In this document: piece after piece, positions 60,382-64,000 of the stretch
Position numbering within the stretch: position 1 is the first letter of the stretch
How the letters are laid out: every line of letters begins with the position of its first letter
Source: Oscarella lobularis
Lineage: Eukaryota; Porifera; Homoscleromorpha; Homosclerophorida; Oscarellidae
Assembly (NCBI RefSeq): GCF_947507565.1
Contig: NC_089184.1
Coordinates: 620,001-684,000 of the forward strand
Length of the DNA stretch: 64,000 nt
Reading direction: 5' to 3'
Made by a program: the position numbers and the translations under genes
The notes under the pieces: model-generated
The model's database searches: none
What the model was told of the DNA's origin: nothing
The model's input: only the letters and a program-made list of their open reading frames with translations

Positions 60382-61007
60382 ATGAACGCTTCAGCTGAAA
60401 AGCCATTTCGAGGGTTGACGGCCTGGTTTTCCTCTTCTTCCAATTCCAAGGCGCCGGAACTATGGCGTAAGAAAGTGCGACACGATTTTCGATGAAAGTA
60501 ATAGAAAATTGTCAAGTTGAAAGAGGTGGACTCATATCAAACGAAAACACAGCAGAATACTTATTCAGCGACGATTCGTCTGCGGCAGATACAATCTCGT
60601 ATGTCCAACCGCCAAATCCCTATAATTTCATTGATTTTTGCAGACTCCATTTATCAGAAGCGTTCAGTCGAAGCGAACTAACGATTTTCACGACTCAATG
60701 GATTTTTGACGTCGTCGCGGCGGGATCGTGCCAATTGACGCCTTTGATATCCTATGTTCTGCCACCTGCGGAGCTTCCTTCCGCTGTTCCCGAAATTGAG
60801 CGTCCCAAATCGAATTTGTCATTGTCTGAATCGCCGTCCATATTGCCACATCGTTGTCACGAGACAAAGCACGAGTACGTGCCCGGATGCAGTCTTGATG
60901 GGATCGCGCATGTCGACGAGCTCGATCCAGGTGTCGAAGAACAGGATCTTCTCGAATTCATGCCAAACAAAGGCGGATGCAAAGTGGTTGTCACAAAGAA
61001 ACTCTAA
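60382..61007 (+). CDS. small BRCT-like domain protein, unknown family
   Basis: Three exons (60382-60466, 60505-60598, 60644-61007) join in frame to 180 residues, with introns of 38 and 45 bp. The first 110 residues look like one BRCT domain: a starting strand (FRGLTAWFSSS), QVERGGLISNENTAEYLFSDD, then SELTIFTTQWIFDVVAAG, where the Trp at the T-x-x-W-I position and the following C-terminal segment are typical of BRCT. BRCT domains read phosphopeptides or DNA ends in repair and checkpoint proteins. The rest (SPSILPHRCHETKHEYVPGC, then an acidic stretch) is not recognised. It could be a divergent relative of a repair or telomere protein; no ortholog named. Head-to-head with MBD2/3, 63 bp apart. 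Confidence 0.6.
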
Positions 61008-61250
61008 TAGGTGTACAGTATGACATAAGTGCTCAGACTACAATATAATAGAAATTATGAATCAAAGCTGGCTAGGTTTAGGGGTACAGGATCCTCTTCC
61101 CCGTGTTTATAAATAGGCCTGCTGGCGGTAAGAATGTGCATCTCTAGTGACAACGAGACCACTGGTCAATGATTCGCGACGACAGGTTAATTAATTAGCA
61201 CACACACACAATCATCTAGAAAAAATTTTTCTATATAGTAAACGTACGTA

Positions 61251-61949
61251 TCAGACATAGACAGCCTTTGCAATTTGCCTCGCAACGCAAAAAGCAAAGA
61301 TGATGCCCAATATTTGCACAAACGCTAAAACGAGAACGGCGACGCCGACGGGAATGAGATTTTTCTCAATTTCACTCTTCACCTTATCGTAGCACCCCGT
61401 CTCGTACGGCGGGCAGGGGCTCTCGTTCGAGTTCGCGCAGCAGCTCGACGGCGGCACGATCCAATCTCGCGGCGAGTCGACGCCGCAGCATTCGAATCGC
61501 TTCTGGACGTCGTCCCAGGCGCGAACAATCGCTTCGTCATCTTTCCCCAGCATCCGGTACTCCATATAATCTTTCAACGAAGCATTGAGCGAGTTCCTCA
61601 GGCTGTCATCGAGATCGTCGCGCTTGATGTAGACGGCGGCGCCGGCTGCGATTTCGAGCGCCAGTGTTATGACGAGTAGGATGCCGAAAGCGATAAGGCA
61701 GTGACGATTCTCGCGCACGGCGCCCCAACAGGCGAGAGAACTCAGAAGGGCGATTATCACGCCGACGACGATCATCAGTATGGGCCCGTTGAGCCACGAT
61801 ACGCCGGCCAAGTCGTCGAGAAAGGGCCCGAAGTCGACGTAGATCCAAATGCCGAGGCTGAGAACGGCGAGACCGATCAGGAGGAAGATTAGGTTGAAGG
61901 CGAAAAGGAGCCATTTCATTATCTTGTCGCAGCCTTCCACTTCGGCCAT
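61251..61949 (-). CDS. tetraspanin, single exon
   Basis: Four-helix membrane organiser of 232 residues. TM1 is WLLFAFNLIFLLIGLAVLSLG, TM2 begins near GPILMIVVGVIIALLSSLACWG and TM3 near CLIAFGILLVITLALEIAAG. The large extracellular loop carries the CCG motif (RFECCGVDSPRDWIVPPSSCC), with six cysteines in all (CC, CC, C, C). TM4 is LIPVGVAVLVLAFVQILGII. The family binds integrins, receptors and each other in membrane microdomains. CD9/CD63/CD151-like by loop pattern, but the exact subfamily is open. The lack of introns is unusual beside its neighbours and could reflect retroposition. Confidence 0.95.
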   Translation of the reverse strand: MAEVEGCDKIMKWLLFAFNLIFLLIGLAVLSLGIWIYVDFGPFLDDLAGVSWLNGPILMIVVGVIIALLSSLACWGAVRENRHCLIAFGILLVITLALEIAAGAAVYIKRDDLDDSLRNSLNASLKDYMEYRMLGKDDEAIVRAWDDVQKRFECCGVDSPRDWIVPPSSCCANSNESPCPPYETGCYDKVKSEIEKNLIPVGVAVLVLAFVQILGIIFAFCVARQIAKAVYV

Positions 61950-62129
61950 GGTGAACGGGAGAGAGAGGGAGACAGAGACAGAGGCACGGACACTGAACGT
62001 TTCCTCGAAAGCGAAACCAGGGATATGAGTACCCTGGCGGAACTGACCAAAAATGTCCGGGACACACGTGATGACATAACCAAAATAAAAATATTTAAAA
62101 AAAGTGTTTCAAAAACATCCCACGCAAAG

Positions 62130-62147
62130 GTACGTACGTACGTACGT
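62130..62147. repeat. (GTAC)n microsatellite
   Basis: Four tandem GTAC/TACG units lie directly downstream of the sulfatase stop codon on the minus strand, between the tetraspanin and sulfatase genes. Confidence 0.75.
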
Positions 62148-62148
62148 C

Positions 62149-63936
62149 TCAGTATTCATTCTTTGGTGGCTTTGGAAGTCCCCTCGGATCTTCTATCAAT
62201 GGAGTGACGTCGCCCGTCTCGAGCATCCATTGAAGCAAATCGGCAAGCATTTCATCTCGAACAGTCGAGTATTTTTCGTCGTCAAAAACGTTATTCAATT
62301 CTCTCTCGTCGCTCTTGAGATCGTAGAATTCCGATACGCCTCTAGGTCGATATACGAGCTTGTAGTTCATGTTCTTGGCCATAATGCAGCGAGGTATTCC
62401 TTCGTGCATTTCTTCCTGACCTCGCGGATAGTACCTAGAGATGTACATGTTCTCAAATATCAAGAAAAGAACAAACAAACTTACAAGCCCTTGGGATTAT
62501 CATATGAGCCAGACTGCTCTGGATCAAATGGTTCGATTTCTCTATGATATAAATAGCCACCTTCCGAGTAGACAGTTCTATTCGGATTTCCTGGAGCGCC
62601 GTGTAGCTGTTTTAGGAAACTCTGCGCAAAGTGAACGTGCGTCACGTTGATGTTAGCCATCTCCAGTATAGTCGCCATCATGTCGAACGAATTGATTGGC
62701 TCTTCCACGACGTTGCCTTTCGTTCCGCCCGGAATTCTCACTATCATAGGCACTCGCGTCAGAATGTCGTCCATTCCGCCCGGCCACTTTTCGACCAGAT
62801 GAAAATCGCCGGCAAAATCTCCGTGATCGGACGACACAAACACGGCCGTGTTATTCTCCAACGGCGTCCCGTCAATCGACTTGAGCAACTGACCGAATGC
62901 CCAATCGACCCAGCTGACTAATCCGAGATAAACAGCATTGATCGTCTCGAAAAACGTATCATTGAACGACGTCAGATTCCTATACTTGATAATACCCTCG
63001 TGATATTTCGGCTTGTTTTTAACGTGTGCAGGTCGAAGGGGAGCTTTCGTATGAACATCCTCAGCCGAATACCTAGAACAGAGCTAGGCCAACATATTCT
63101 AAAGTACCAGCACATTTCCTCACATGTCGTAGTATCCCTTGGGCGCTCCGTACGTTGGATGTGCTCCGAGCGTTGGAAGCCAAATAATAAATGGTTCGGG
63201 AGGATCATTAGACATGAACTTGGATGCAAGATTGATCATGTGAAGATCTCCATTGGAATCAGAATCCGGCGGAGTATCATTAGGAGTGTTAAGAAAACTG
63301 TAATAATACGTTATATTCGACGGCATTCGCCATTTTTTTTATTGTACCTGTAATATCCGGCTTCGCCGAACTCAAACATATTTTTTCCTCTCGCAGCTCC
63401 GATTCCGTCCGTCCAATTGGTCACCGAGAGATTAAACGAAGACTGCGACAGCATGTCATTTTTTCCATACCACATAACCTTCACGAAAAAAAAATGTAAA
63501 GAGCAAACGAGAAATCAATTCTACCGTGTATCCGGCGTCTTTGAGATACTTGAACATGTTTGGTTCGTAGGTTTGCACGAGATGGGTCTGCGTTCTGTGA
63601 CCGAGAACATGCATGTATCTTCCCGTCGTGATGGCGCACCGCGACGGAGCGCATTGAGTATGGAGCACGTGAGCTTGAGTAAAGAGCGTTCCCTCGGCTG
63701 CGAAGCGATCGAAGTTCGGTGTTTTGACGAAGGGATGACCGTAGCAGCCCAGACTTTCAGCTCTCGTTTCTGCACGAGTATAAGTGTGAAATTGTTTTTC
63801 AAAAATAAAGAGACTAGGTCGTATTACCATCTGGGAAATAGATCACGACGTTCGGCCTGTTGTCACCCGGTTTCCGCCAGGCAAAAGCCAAATGAAAGCT
63901 GGCTAAGCAGACGAGAGAGACTATTTTGTGTGCCAT
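62149..63936 (-). CDS. secreted sulfatase, formylglycine type
   Basis: Hydrolyses sulfate esters, probably of sulfated glycans, in lysosomes or outside the cell. ATG 63936 gives a signal peptide (KIVSLVCLASFHLAFA). Exon 1 (63936-63828) ends NVVIYFPD and joins exon 2 (from 63769) as DETRAESLGCYGHPFVKTPN. The activation motif CAPSR, whose Cys becomes formylglycine, is near 63650, followed by TTGRYMHVLGHR. Later exons give WLPTLGAHPTYG (near 63165), SSDHGDFAGDFHLVEKWPGG (a metal-site DHG motif near 62835), PMIVRIPGG, and a C-terminal part ending PRGLPKPPKNEY with the stop at 62149. Overall it looks like the bacterial-type sulfatases found in marine invertebrates rather than a specific human arylsulfatase. 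All genes to its left on this strand are separated by at least 200 bp. Confidence 0.92.
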
Positions 63937-64000
63937 CAAAGCGCGCTAATCTGCACGCCCGCGCAATACGTCACTTCCAGTTGCCGCGGATGGGCGAATG

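Overview
The window is animal nuclear DNA: intron-rich protein genes packed tightly on both strands, with no bacterial operons, no recognisable tRNA/rRNA genes and no CRISPR. The gene set (nuclear lamin with a CaaX tail, APBA/X11 PDZ adaptor, Slo2-type K+ channel, KLF factor, tetraspanin, MBD2/3) is metazoan. Introns of mostly 38-90 bp, intergenic gaps often under 250 bp and no obvious CpG depletion fit a compact early-branching animal genome. A homoscleromorph-type sponge such as Oscarella is my best guess; this is inference, since no marker in the window fixes the species.

Layout. 1-17926 (+) is most of a dynein heavy-chain gene of the DNHD1 type, cut at its 5' end by the window edge. 18098-20399 (-) is APBA/X11. 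Head-to-head with it is ANAPC2 (20428-23629, +), followed 45 bp later by a WDR93-like gene (23675-26614, +). RBM8A/Y14 (26868-27555, -) is head-to-head with an endoglycoceramidase-like GH5 gene (27611-30195, +). A RING/TRAF-zinc-finger gene (31052-32153, +) is followed by 1.6 kb without a gene, holding a possible structured element and a clear TATA/Inr promoter. That promoter drives a secreted orphan Cys-rich/propeller-like protein (33806-35612, +). Then come KAT14 (35831-38345), lamin (38500-41064) and a Slo2/KCNT channel (41305-46770), all on +. 46771-48375 is repeat-rich and gene-poor. A 66-residue membrane protein (48376-48628) and MYDGF (48807-49487) follow on +. UBA6 (49580-54324, -), a KLF gene (54776-56056, +), OTUD7/Cezanne (56283-58098, -), SRFBP1 (58151-59246, +), MBD2/3 (59297-60318, -), a small BRCT-like gene (60382-61007, +), a tetraspanin (61251-61949, -) and a sulfatase (62149-63936, -) complete the window.

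The genes are mostly unrelated housekeeping and signalling functions: ubiquitin/APC (ANAPC2, UBA6, OTUD7, RING), chromatin and nucleus (KAT14, MBD2/3, lamin, KLF), RNA (RBM8A), secretory/lysosomal hydrolysis (GH5, sulfatase, MYDGF), and membrane signalling (Slo2, tetraspanin, APBA). They share architecture rather than pathway. Four divergent pairs have start codons 28-63 bp apart, and several convergent pairs have nearly touching 3' ends. At least six introns in four different genes can only be spliced in frame as GC-AG introns. The most unusual protein features are a dynein-like motor with a degenerate main ATPase site and a low-complexity insert in its microtubule-binding domain, a KLF zinc finger with two extra residues, an OTUD7 without its A20 finger, and a lamin whose CaaX box lies on a 24-bp last exon.
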